Shown here one piece after another: positions 58,161 to 64,000 of a DNA stretch of 64,000 nucleotides. How positions within the stretch are numbered: the first letter of the stretch is position 1; each line of letters begins with the position of its first letter. Source of the stretch: Mesorhizobium onobrychidis (GTDB taxonomy: Bacteria; Pseudomonadota; Alphaproteobacteria; Rhizobiales; Rhizobiaceae); assembly GCF_024707545.1 (NCBI RefSeq), contig NZ_CP062229.1, positions 5,623,501 through 5,687,500 of the forward strand, given 5' to 3'. The position numbers and the translations under genes were made by a program. Below the pieces are notes generated by a model that made no database searches, was not told the origin of the DNA, and worked only from the letters and a program-made list of their open reading frames with translations.

Positions 58161-60095
58161 TCAAGTGCCTGGCGTGTACCAAATCGGCGAGGTGTAGGCC
58201 CGTTCGGTGATGGTCATCGCCGTGCCTGGCAGGGCCTTTACGCCGAACCGCTTGACGTCGTAGGCGGTCCAGCGCGGGGTCGGGATCTCGATCACCCGTC
58301 CATAGTAGAAGGCCGGCTGGCTCGCGTCGAAATCCGGGTCCTCCCACACCGCGCTGAGCTCCGGGGAGCCGATCGTATTGGTCCAGCCGGCGTTCGCGGC
58401 ATCCACAGTGTCGCCGACCGATGGCAGCTTGCCGGTACCCGCGTCGGGCTTCCGGTCGCCGGACCAAGCCACGTCATAGACCTTCTCGTTCAGTTTGCCG
58501 TCCGCCTCCAGCCAGCCCTTGACGATCTGGTAGCGGTCGAGGTTGGCGCCAAGCGGATCTTTCAAGGCGGCGACCAGGAAGGTCGGTTTCTTGCCTTCAG
58601 GCGCCTGGCGAAGATCGCCGCCCATCGGCACGCCCTTGTTGTAGCCGATCTGCCCCGGCAGTCGATTTTGCGCATCCTTGCTTTCAAACTCCCAACCGCC
58701 GAAGAACCGTACCAGCATGCGCGGGCCGGTGGTGGCGTAAGTTTCCTTGCGCTGCATGGCATCCCAGATCGATGCGCGGGTGTTGTCCTTGGCCCAGACG
58801 GCTGCGTAGCCGGAGGCGCCGACCTCCCAGTCCATGATTTTCACGCCGGTCTGGGCATTGTTGACAAAGGTTGCGCCGATGCGTTCCGGGCTCGGCTCCT
58901 GCGGTGTGGTCTTGCCGAAGAAATTGTCCTCCTCCATGGCGGTGAGGCCGGTGTGCGCATCGCTGCTGCTGATGAGGCCGAACTTGTAGGGGTTGGTGCC
59001 GAGCTCGCGCTCGAGCTTCAGTCCGTTCTTGAGGGCCGAGCGGGCATACTCGAACTCGAGCATGTCCTTGGTCTTGGCAACGCTGCCGTCGAGATTGCCC
59101 TTGTCCCAGATCTCGAAAGTGGCGAATTCGTCGTTCGGCGACAGGAACGGATGCGACTCGCCGGTACCCTTGGTCTGCGAGGTCTCGTAGAGCCGCTCCC
59201 ATTTCGCCCGCTGCTCGACATATTCGCGGTCCACGGGCTTGCCGAACTGCTCGACGGTGGGGAACATCAGGCCGCTGCTGAGATTGCCGTTATGCGCGAT
59301 CGCGAGCACATCGCCGCCAGTCTTCTGTTCATAAGCGCCCATCCATTTCCACAAATCGACCGGATTGTCGCTGCCGTAGGGCGGATAGACGGTGAACGGC
59401 TCGACCTGGCTCGCCTTGTCGCCATTGTCGCGGAAGATGACATTGCGGTGCAGATTGTTGCCGCCGGTATTCGACGTCCACTCGTAACCGATGAAGGCGG
59501 TGAACAGCCCGGGATTGTTGTAGTCCTCCGCGGCGGCGATCGTTTCCTGCCACGCGCCCTTGTAGGCGGGCGTGCCCGGGAAATACATGATATCCTTCGG
59601 GAACGTCCCGTGCGAGAAGGCGACGATGATCTCGATCGCCGCATCCGCGCCTTTGCCGGACTGTATCATGTCGTACCATTTCTTGCCGGTAGGGTCAGCC
59701 AGCATCTCAGGCTTGCCGGCGAACAGATCCGGGAAGAAGCCCATATTGTCGGAGTGATCGGCGACCACGAGAAAGTCGAGCGGGCGGGAAAGCTTCACCG
59801 GCTGGCCGGTGGACGAGGTAACCTCCTCGCCCCTGGCGAAGCGGTAAGCGTCCCGCGGTGTCAGCTTGGCGCCGAATGCGCCTGCGTCCATGGAAAACGC
59901 GGTGTGCAGATGCGTGTCGCCGAAGAATGGGCGCGTCGGGAAGTCGCGCTCCGCGTATGGCGAGTAGGCCGGCGGGTGCTGGTGCGCGGCGTCGGCCTTT
60001 CCCTTGTCCAGGGCCCCGGCGTCCTGCGCAATCGCCGGAAGCACGAAGCCCATCAGGCTTGCTAGTGCCGTCCCGTACAGCAATGTCTTGGTCAT
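58161..60095 (-). CDS. Exported DUF3604 protein with PHP-like metal site
   Basis: A 644-residue periplasmic protein. Residues 1-23 form a signal peptide ('GFVLPAIAQ'). The fold shows the PHP-phosphoesterase-like ligand set: H62 and H64 in 'FGDTHLHTAFS', 'FLVVADHSDNMG', 'FIGYEWTSNTGGNN', 'LAIAHNGNLSSGL' and 'LISSSDAHTGLTAMEEDNFF'. It therefore looks like a metal-dependent hydrolase acting in the periplasm. Its substrate is not known. The start overlaps the upstream stop by ATGA (60095-60092). The protein is long, as is usual for DUF3604. Confidence 0.88.
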   Translation of the reverse strand: MTKTLLYGTALASLMGFVLPAIAQDAGALDKGKADAAHQHPPAYSPYAERDFPTRPFFGDTHLHTAFSMDAGAFGAKLTPRDAYRFARGEEVTSSTGQPVKLSRPLDFLVVADHSDNMGFFPDLFAGKPEMLADPTGKKWYDMIQSGKGADAAIEIIVAFSHGTFPKDIMYFPGTPAYKGAWQETIAAAEDYNNPGLFTAFIGYEWTSNTGGNNLHRNVIFRDNGDKASQVEPFTVYPPYGSDNPVDLWKWMGAYEQKTGGDVLAIAHNGNLSSGLMFPTVEQFGKPVDREYVEQRAKWERLYETSQTKGTGESHPFLSPNDEFATFEIWDKGNLDGSVAKTKDMLEFEYARSALKNGLKLERELGTNPYKFGLISSSDAHTGLTAMEEDNFFGKTTPQEPSPERIGATFVNNAQTGVKIMDWEVGASGYAAVWAKDNTRASIWDAMQRKETYATTGPRMLVRFFGGWEFESKDAQNRLPGQIGYNKGVPMGGDLRQAPEGKKPTFLVAALKDPLGANLDRYQIVKGWLEADGKLNEKVYDVAWSGDRKPDAGTGKLPSVGDTVDAANAGWTNTIGSPELSAVWEDPDFDASQPAFYYGRVIEIPTPRWTAYDVKRFGVKALPGTAMTITERAYTSPIWYTPGT

Positions 60096-60763
60096 GGATT
60101 CCCTCCTGAAGGTTGAACTGCGTCAGTGATGAGCTGGGCGGCAGGCGGCATCGCCGCATGGCTCGCGCCCAACTTGGCAATAGGTTGGCCTCCGACGTGT
60201 CGATAGGTGCCGATGAAGTCCGACTTCTGCTTCTCGGACCCGTAGAAGCGAATGAGGCCGCGCTCGCCGGCCTCGCTAACAGCCAGCCGGCCGAGCGCGA
60301 TCTCGCTGATGACAGCCTCGCCGGTTACCAGAACCAGATCGCCCGGTTCGGCGGAGGCAACATGGACCTTGGCATGCAAACCATCGGCGCTCGGCTCGAA
60401 GCGGGTCCAAAGCACCGGCTCGACAAGGACAAGAGAAAAGGCTGGCTGCGATGGCTCGGATGACGCGGCGCGGAGCAATTCGGCGAACCCGGTGAGCGCC
60501 GTCTGGGTCGCGCGAAATCGCTGCCCGAACAAATCTGCTCCGGCCCGATTGAAATTCGCCAAGGGCAGCCGCCGCGCCGCGACCTCCCGCGATATGGCAC
60601 CGATGACATGAAGCGAATCCGGATAGGCCCAGTTCAAAACGCCGCGCGAAACCGACTGCGGGCTGTCATAGCCGCACGCGACTGCTTCCGCAGAGGGGGC
60701 CATCACCCCCGCCATCAGGGTTAGCCAGACAACGCCGGAGTTTCTCAACGCTAGAACTCTCAT
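60092..60763 (-). CDS. Exported protein of unknown function
   Basis: A 223-residue protein starting 'MRVLALRNSGVVWLTLMAGV' with a signal peptide ending near 'SAEAVA'. Mature features are 'YDSPQSVSRGVLNWAYPDSL' (one cysteine just before), 'FSLVLVEPVLWTRFEPSADG' and 'GDLVLVTGEAVISEIALGRL'. I recognise no family. It is the first gene of the operon with DUF3604, parvulin and HupE-like genes; its ATG has a GGGAGC ribosome binding site. The shared 22-bp element lies 103 nt upstream. Confidence 0.75.
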   Translation of the reverse strand: MRVLALRNSGVVWLTLMAGVMAPSAEAVACGYDSPQSVSRGVLNWAYPDSLHVIGAISREVAARRLPLANFNRAGADLFGQRFRATQTALTGFAELLRAASSEPSQPAFSLVLVEPVLWTRFEPSADGLHAKVHVASAEPGDLVLVTGEAVISEIALGRLAVSEAGERGLIRFYGSEKQKSDFIGTYRHVGGQPIAKLGASHAAMPPAAQLITDAVQPSGGNP

Positions 60764-60865
60764 AGTGCTCCCACCCAATAGGAAGGTCGCATCGTCCAGC
60801 CGGGCTGGCCGCTGCGAGGGCTTTGCCTGCCCTTGGTGAGGCTCGCGCATTGTTCGGCGGCACGG

Positions 60866-60887
60866 AACGTAATTAACTGTATCCTAC
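60866..60887 (-). promoter_or_regulatory. Shared 22-bp element, copy 1
   Basis: On the plus strand, AACGTAA (60866-60872), one variable base (t), then TAACTGTATCCTAC (60874-60887). It matches 62420-62441 at 21 of 22 positions. It lies upstream of the exported-protein operon that starts at 60763. It could be an operator or a promoter element. Confidence 0.6.
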
Positions 60888-60896
60888 AGGCGGAAT

Positions 60897-61354
60897 TCAT
60901 TGGGGGTGGCCAGGCAGGGATCTCATGGGCCACACCCTCAGAATTTCCGCGGTGATCCAGGTCGGAACGAAAACCAGGCGTGAACAAAAAGCAGGGCCTA
61001 GCGCGGTATGGGGAACAACCGTCGGCCACAATAGTTTTCCGACCTGGGCACCTTCCATCCCGAGATAGGCGAGATAGATGGCGGCAAGGACGTTGTAGGT
61101 CAGCATTCCCGCCAGCGGTGAGCTCCTTCCCTGATCCTGCCGGCCCATCCAACTGCTTACTGCCAGAGCGAGCAGCGCGACGCCGGTGACGCGGGCAACT
61201 GTCAGCCCGTACCGGTCAGACCGTCGCCGAGCAACAACACGGCGACCGTGCTCGGAACGACGATCAGGGCCACACCCATGGCGGCCTCGATGACACCTGC
61301 TGCCGCAAGTAACCAAACAACCGGCACCGCTATCAATGCTCGCCGCGAACTCAA
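60897..61354 (-). pseudogene. Small integral membrane protein, frameshifted
   Basis: From TTG 61354, overlapping the upstream stop by TTGA, a frame reads 'LIAVPVVWLLAAAGVIEAAM' and 'GVALIVVPSTVAVLLLGDGL', then stops. The homology continues in a second frame with 'VARVTGVALLALAVSSWMGR', 'AGMLTYNVLAAIYLAYLGME' and 'GKLLWPTVVPHTALG'. The frames join at about 61210, so an indel splits a four-helix membrane protein. The family is common next to small exported proteins of unknown function. If the indel is a sequencing error, this is an intact gene. Confidence 0.65.
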
Positions 61355-61560
61355 CAGTACACACCGGCCGCGCAGCGCCGTACCGTGCGCCGCGCCACCC
61401 CGGCGACACTGACCGGCGTCAGGGGACGCCCGACCCTGGCCTCGGCGCTGGAGACAAGGCTGCTAAAGCCGGGAAGCGCTAGCTGCTGCGAGGCTTCAAG
61501 CCCGAACAGTCCAACGGCTCCGGCGAGCACGACGATTCTCAGTTTTCTCGACACGGTCAT
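61351..61560 (-). CDS. Small exported protein of unknown function
   Basis: A 69-residue protein with a signal peptide ('MTVSRKLRIVVLAGAVGLFG', cleavage near 'SSAEA'). The mature part carries 'RVGRPLTPVSVAGVARRTVR' and two C-terminal cysteines. That motif recurs in unassigned small exported proteins of proteobacteria. The ATG at 61560 overlaps the DUF2092 reading frame's proper end by ATGA, and the TGA overlaps the start of the following membrane protein, so the three genes were designed as one coupled unit. Confidence 0.7.
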   Translation of the reverse strand: MTVSRKLRIVVLAGAVGLFGLEASQQLALPGFSSLVSSAEARVGRPLTPVSVAGVARRTVRRCAAGVYC

Positions 61561-61615
61561 TTGGCGGCTCCTGGCGAAAGATGTGTGGGCAGTTCATCGA
61601 AGTCGACAAGTTCCT

Positions 61616-62359
61616 TCAGATCGACCTTCTTGGCGCCTTGAAGGCGAAATCGTCCGCGGCAACATCAGCGCCGGTTTTCCAGTCGCTGATCTGAATGCTG
61701 TATTGCGGACCCCGGTCGACTGCGTTGGACGTGATGACATAACGGCAGGGATAGGGATGCTCACCTTGCGCGATCCATATCTGCCAATCGACTTCCTTTT
61801 TCCGAAACGCCAGGTGATCGCACTCCGTGCCGCCGATCACGCCGCTGCCGAGATCCTTGACGTCGGTGACGTCGCGCATCAACTCGTCGTAGACGTTCGA
61901 CAGCAGAAGATCGGCGCCGGGGACTGGCCTCTTGTATTTGTTCCGCAGCTCGTCGACCAGATGATCGAGTGTGCCGGGGACATCGACCTGCGTATAGAGA
62001 TTGGCGTCCTTGCCCAGCAGCGTCAGCGTCTTGCCGTCAAACACCATTTCGACGTTGGCAAACCCGCCGTGGCGGCTGCCGCGGAACTTGTCGGGCCGGC
62101 TGAGATCCACCATGCCCGAACTCGCCAGCAGCAGCTTCTGGTGATCCTTGGTGACGATCTCGAGATTGGTGTCGTATCGGAACGATATGGTCGTCTGCGC
62201 GGTCAGATAATCCGACATCGCCTTGAGCATGCTCTTGGCCGCAGCCTCGTCGGCCCTTGCGGGCGCTCCCAGGCCAATCGCCAGAACCAGCGCCACAACA
62301 GGTGCCGCAAAGCTTCCGACCAATAATTGACCTATAAAAGATCGTCTGTTGGTTTTCAT
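61616..62359 (-). CDS. Exported DUF2092-family protein with a frameshifted C-terminus
   Basis: A 247-residue protein. Its N-terminal export signal contains 'NRRSFIGQLL' and a hydrophobic stretch ending near 'APARA'. Its basic/RR context allows Tat export. Mature blocks are 'MLKAMSDYLTAQTTISFRYD', 'FRGSRHGGFANVEMVFDGKT', 'DVTDVKDLGSGVIGGTECDH' and 'DWQIWIAQGEHPYPCRYVIT', the DUF2092 core. The last residues are altered: the expected tail, KKVDLKELVDFDELPTH-type, is readable in another frame down to a stop at 61559-61557 that overlaps the next start by ATGA. About ten bases seem to have been lost between GCGCCA repeats near 61630. The protein may still fold. Confidence 0.85.
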   Translation of the reverse strand: MKTNRRSFIGQLLVGSFAAPVVALVLAIGLGAPARADEAAAKSMLKAMSDYLTAQTTISFRYDTNLEIVTKDHQKLLLASSGMVDLSRPDKFRGSRHGGFANVEMVFDGKTLTLLGKDANLYTQVDVPGTLDHLVDELRNKYKRPVPGADLLLSNVYDELMRDVTDVKDLGSGVIGGTECDHLAFRKKEVDWQIWIAQGEHPYPCRYVITSNAVDRGPQYSIQISDWKTGADVAADDFAFKAPRRSI

Positions 62360-62623
62360 GCCAGTCACCTTCCGGCTTGTTGCGCCGAGGTGACGTTGCG
62401 GCATTGCCGCTCCGTGCGCAACGTAACTAACTGTATCCTACTCGAAGAATTACGGTCAGTCTGGGATCGTGAGGCCGGCTTTCTCAGCGAGCCAATCAAG
62501 AAGTCGACGTCTTGCGAACGGGCTTATCCTTGCCGCGCGATGCAGCGCCGAGGCGGAGACCGCCGCCGCCCAGAGTCGCGCGCGTCGACGATATTGTCCG
62601 CAGACAACTAGAACGCTTTTCTC
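62360..62623. other. Intergenic region upstream of the DUF2092 gene
   Basis: No gene is supported. It contains copy 2 of the shared 22-bp element. Confidence 0.4.
62420..62441 (-). promoter_or_regulatory. Shared 22-bp element, copy 2
   Basis: On the plus strand, AACGTAA (62420-62426), one variable base (c), then TAACTGTATCCTAC (62428-62441). It lies 61 nt upstream of the DUF2092 start and is nearly identical to 60866-60887. Confidence 0.6.
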
Positions 62624-63610
62624 TCAGTCGGCCACGACCTGCCAGGTATCGTCCGGATTGAAGCGTTCGATGTATGTCACGATGGCGTCCGTTGCTGGCC
62701 CGAGATCGGTCTCGTAGACGACGCCGTGCTGGTTGACGGCGAAGGTTTTCACGCCTGACTCGCCATATTTGGCTGGCCAGGCGATGAGGCCGAAGCCGGC
62801 GATCATATTGCCGTTGATGATGTAGTCGTAGGCGCCGCCGGCGATCTGGTCGCCCTGGCCGGTCAGGATCTTGTACTTGTAGCCGAAATAGCCTTCGCCC
62901 TTGGCCGCGTCCTCGAGCTCGGCCTCACTAACGGCGTCACCGGCCGGACTCTCGCCGTTGATGTCGTCGGTCGGCCAGTAGAGCCCGTCGGTCGCGCCTT
63001 CCGAGCTTATCAGTTTCTGCGCGAATTCCTCCACGCCATCCTCGTCGCGGTCCTGCGATGCATAGTCCTCCTGCGCGTCAACATAGGCGCGCATCGTCTC
63101 GATCGCGCTGAGCTCGTTCTCGCCGACATACCGGTTCACGATCTCTTCGAGCCCGGCATAGGTGTCGAAAGCCCACTTGCCGTCCTCGCCCTTGACGATC
63201 GGAAAAGGCAGCGGCCACAGCTTGTCGCCGATCTGCAGCGTGCGGCGGTCGCCCTCGCCATCGAGGACAAGCTGCTTGGCCACACCCTCCTTGATCGCCG
63301 CCAGCGTCTCGTCCGAGTTCTCGTCGGCCTTCAGCTTTTCCGCATCGAGGCCGAGCAGTGCCGCAACCGCACCGTTGCCGGCGTCGTCCAGCGCCTTCTT
63401 GAACGCCTCGACAGCCGCTTCCGGCGTGTCGAAGACGGGCGGCTCGGCGGCGGCCGCAAAGGCGGTGATCTCCGGCGCCTCCGGCGCATCCTGTGCGGCG
63501 GCTGGCTGCGAGACAGCGATGCCCACTGCAAGCGCCACGGCGCAGACAGAGCGGAGAAGGATCTTATGCAAAACTCCCGTGTGACGGGTGGTGCTGAACA
63601 TCTGTGTCAT
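62624..63610 (-). CDS. Exported DUF2950-family protein
   Basis: A 328-residue periplasmic protein. A signal peptide ends near 'QPAAAQ'. Mature blocks are 'FDTPEAAVEAFKKALDDAGN', 'LQIGDKLWPLPFPIVKGEDG', 'AGLEEIVNRYVGENELSAIE', 'RAYVDAQEDYASQDRDEDGV', 'GYFGYKYKILTGQGDQIAGG' and 'GLIAWPAKYGESGVKTFAVN', the DUF2950 signature. An upstream start gives the MTQMF- extension and a later ATG could also serve. DUF2950 genes commonly stand next to DUF3300 genes, as appears here. Function unknown. Confidence 0.88.
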   Translation of the reverse strand: MTQMFSTTRHTGVLHKILLRSVCAVALAVGIAVSQPAAAQDAPEAPEITAFAAAAEPPVFDTPEAAVEAFKKALDDAGNGAVAALLGLDAEKLKADENSDETLAAIKEGVAKQLVLDGEGDRRTLQIGDKLWPLPFPIVKGEDGKWAFDTYAGLEEIVNRYVGENELSAIETMRAYVDAQEDYASQDRDEDGVEEFAQKLISSEGATDGLYWPTDDINGESPAGDAVSEAELEDAAKGEGYFGYKYKILTGQGDQIAGGAYDYIINGNMIAGFGLIAWPAKYGESGVKTFAVNQHGVVYETDLGPATDAIVTYIERFNPDDTWQVVAD

Positions 63611-63630
63611 AATCCTGTCCTCCCGTTCCG

Positions 63631-64000
63631 TTAACGCTGGCGTCCGCCGCCGCCGCGCTTGATCTGCTTGTGGCCGCCACCGCCGCGCTGGCCGCCACCC
63701 ATCGATTGGTGGCCGCGGTTGGAGCTGACCTTGGTCGCCTTGCCGCGATTGACGTTGCCAAGCCCCGACGGTTTCTTCGGCCGGTTGTCGACCTTGGCTG
63801 CGGGTTTCGGCTTGCCAGCCGGGCGGTTCACCTTGGCCGGCTTCGCCGCCGGGCGATTGGCGGTAGGCTTGGCCGCAGGTTTCTGCATGTTGGCGGGCTT
63901 GGCGGGGCGGGTGACGTTGGCTGGCTTCGCCTTCAGCCCGTCGAGCGTGCTCTTGCGGATGTCTCTCGTTGCAGCCGTCTTGCCCGGCACCCTGTTGGCA
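63631..64000 (-). CDS. C-terminal part of a DUF3300-type exported protein (runs off the window)
   Basis: The minus-strand frame enters from beyond 64000 and ends at 63631. Only a low-complexity tail is visible: alternating basic and P/A-rich repeats ('KPANVTRPAKPANMQKPAAK'), then glycine/arginine-rich 'GGGQRGGGGHKQIKRGGGGR'. Such tails end many DUF3300 proteins, and the neighbour is DUF2950, the usual partner. The family call rests on tail type and context. The protein's core lies outside the window. Confidence 0.6.
   Translation of the reverse strand, partial: ANRVPGKTAATRDIRKSTLDGLKAKPANVTRPAKPANMQKPAAKPTANRPAAKPAKVNRPAGKPKPAAKVDNRPKKPSGLGNVNRGKATKVSSNRGHQSMGGGQRGGGGHKQIKRGGGGRQR

Noticed and set aside
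58668..60065. Plus-strand frame of 465 codons opposite the DUF3604 gene.
   Set aside because: An antisense shadow: the minus-strand frame has the signal peptide and metal motifs.

Overview
The window looks like chromosome of a GC-rich alphaproteobacterium of the Rhizobiales (Hyphomicrobiales), most like Mesorhizobium or a close relative. The pointers are ExoF/ExoP/ExoX-type exopolysaccharide genes, an RbsB-type sugar ABC operon under a LacI regulator, an HWE-family sensor kinase, and many promoters of the form GGAAC-N16/17-NGTT, the form used by the alphaproteobacterial general-stress sigma factor EcfG. I saw no rRNA, tRNA, CRISPR array or intact prophage. The genus is an inference, not a measurement. 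Region 1 (about 1-25.2 kb) is a surface-polysaccharide locus. It holds three GT4 and two GT2 glycosyltransferases, a Wzx-type flippase, a Wzy/O-antigen-ligase-like polymerase, a polysaccharide pyruvyl transferase, two class I methyltransferases, an FkbM methyltransferase, a sulfotransferase, a Tat-exported GH16 glycan hydrolase, an ExoP-like chain-length regulator/tyrosine kinase, an ExoF-like outer-membrane export protein and a small ExoX/SyrA-like membrane protein. It is heavily eroded: IS66 and IS21 remnants, a nitroreductase pseudogene, a UDP-glucose dehydrogenase stub, a second decayed sulfotransferase start, a second GH16 C-terminal domain and a cysT-cysW junction fragment. Together the intact genes would build, flip, polymerise, modify and export one acidic or sulfated polymer. 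Region 2 (25.2-28.4 kb) holds an alpha/beta hydrolase remnant, pcm, a CDP-alcohol phosphatidyltransferase and pgpA (phospholipid synthesis). Region 3 (28.4-39.1 kb) is a sugar catabolic operon on the minus strand (substrate-binding protein, ATPase, two permeases, TIM-barrel isomerase/epimerase, FGGY kinase, FucA-like class II aldolase). It faces a LacI regulator across a shared promoter region with a near-perfect LacI-type operator. A truncated PfkB kinase and an alpha-barrel protein of unknown function follow. Region 4 (39.1-53.3 kb) is a dense set of small stress-type genes: an FAD/Rieske oxidoreductase, PEBP proteins (one broken), two DUF2267 proteins, an MDR oxidoreductase, DUF3309, DUF427, CBS, tiny hydrophilic proteins, an HWE kinase and a site-2 protease with CBS domains. 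Eleven EcfG-type promoters (one of them at 27.6 kb) each face one of these genes, so the region is best read as a general-stress-response effector island. Region 5 (53.3-55.9 kb) has a TerC-family protein, a ChaA-like calcium/proton antiporter and a phnE remnant. Region 6 (56.1-64 kb) is a minus-strand series of exported or membrane proteins: HupE/UreJ-like, parvulin, DUF3604, unknown exported protein, a frameshifted membrane protein, a tiny exported protein, DUF2092, DUF2950, and the end of a protein that looks like DUF3300. Two transcription units here share a 22-bp element (21 of 22 identical) upstream of their first genes. This exported-protein cluster is the best candidate in the window for an undescribed system. 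In several places the window shows small frameshifts in otherwise well-conserved genes, so either recent decay or residual sequencing errors should be kept in mind.
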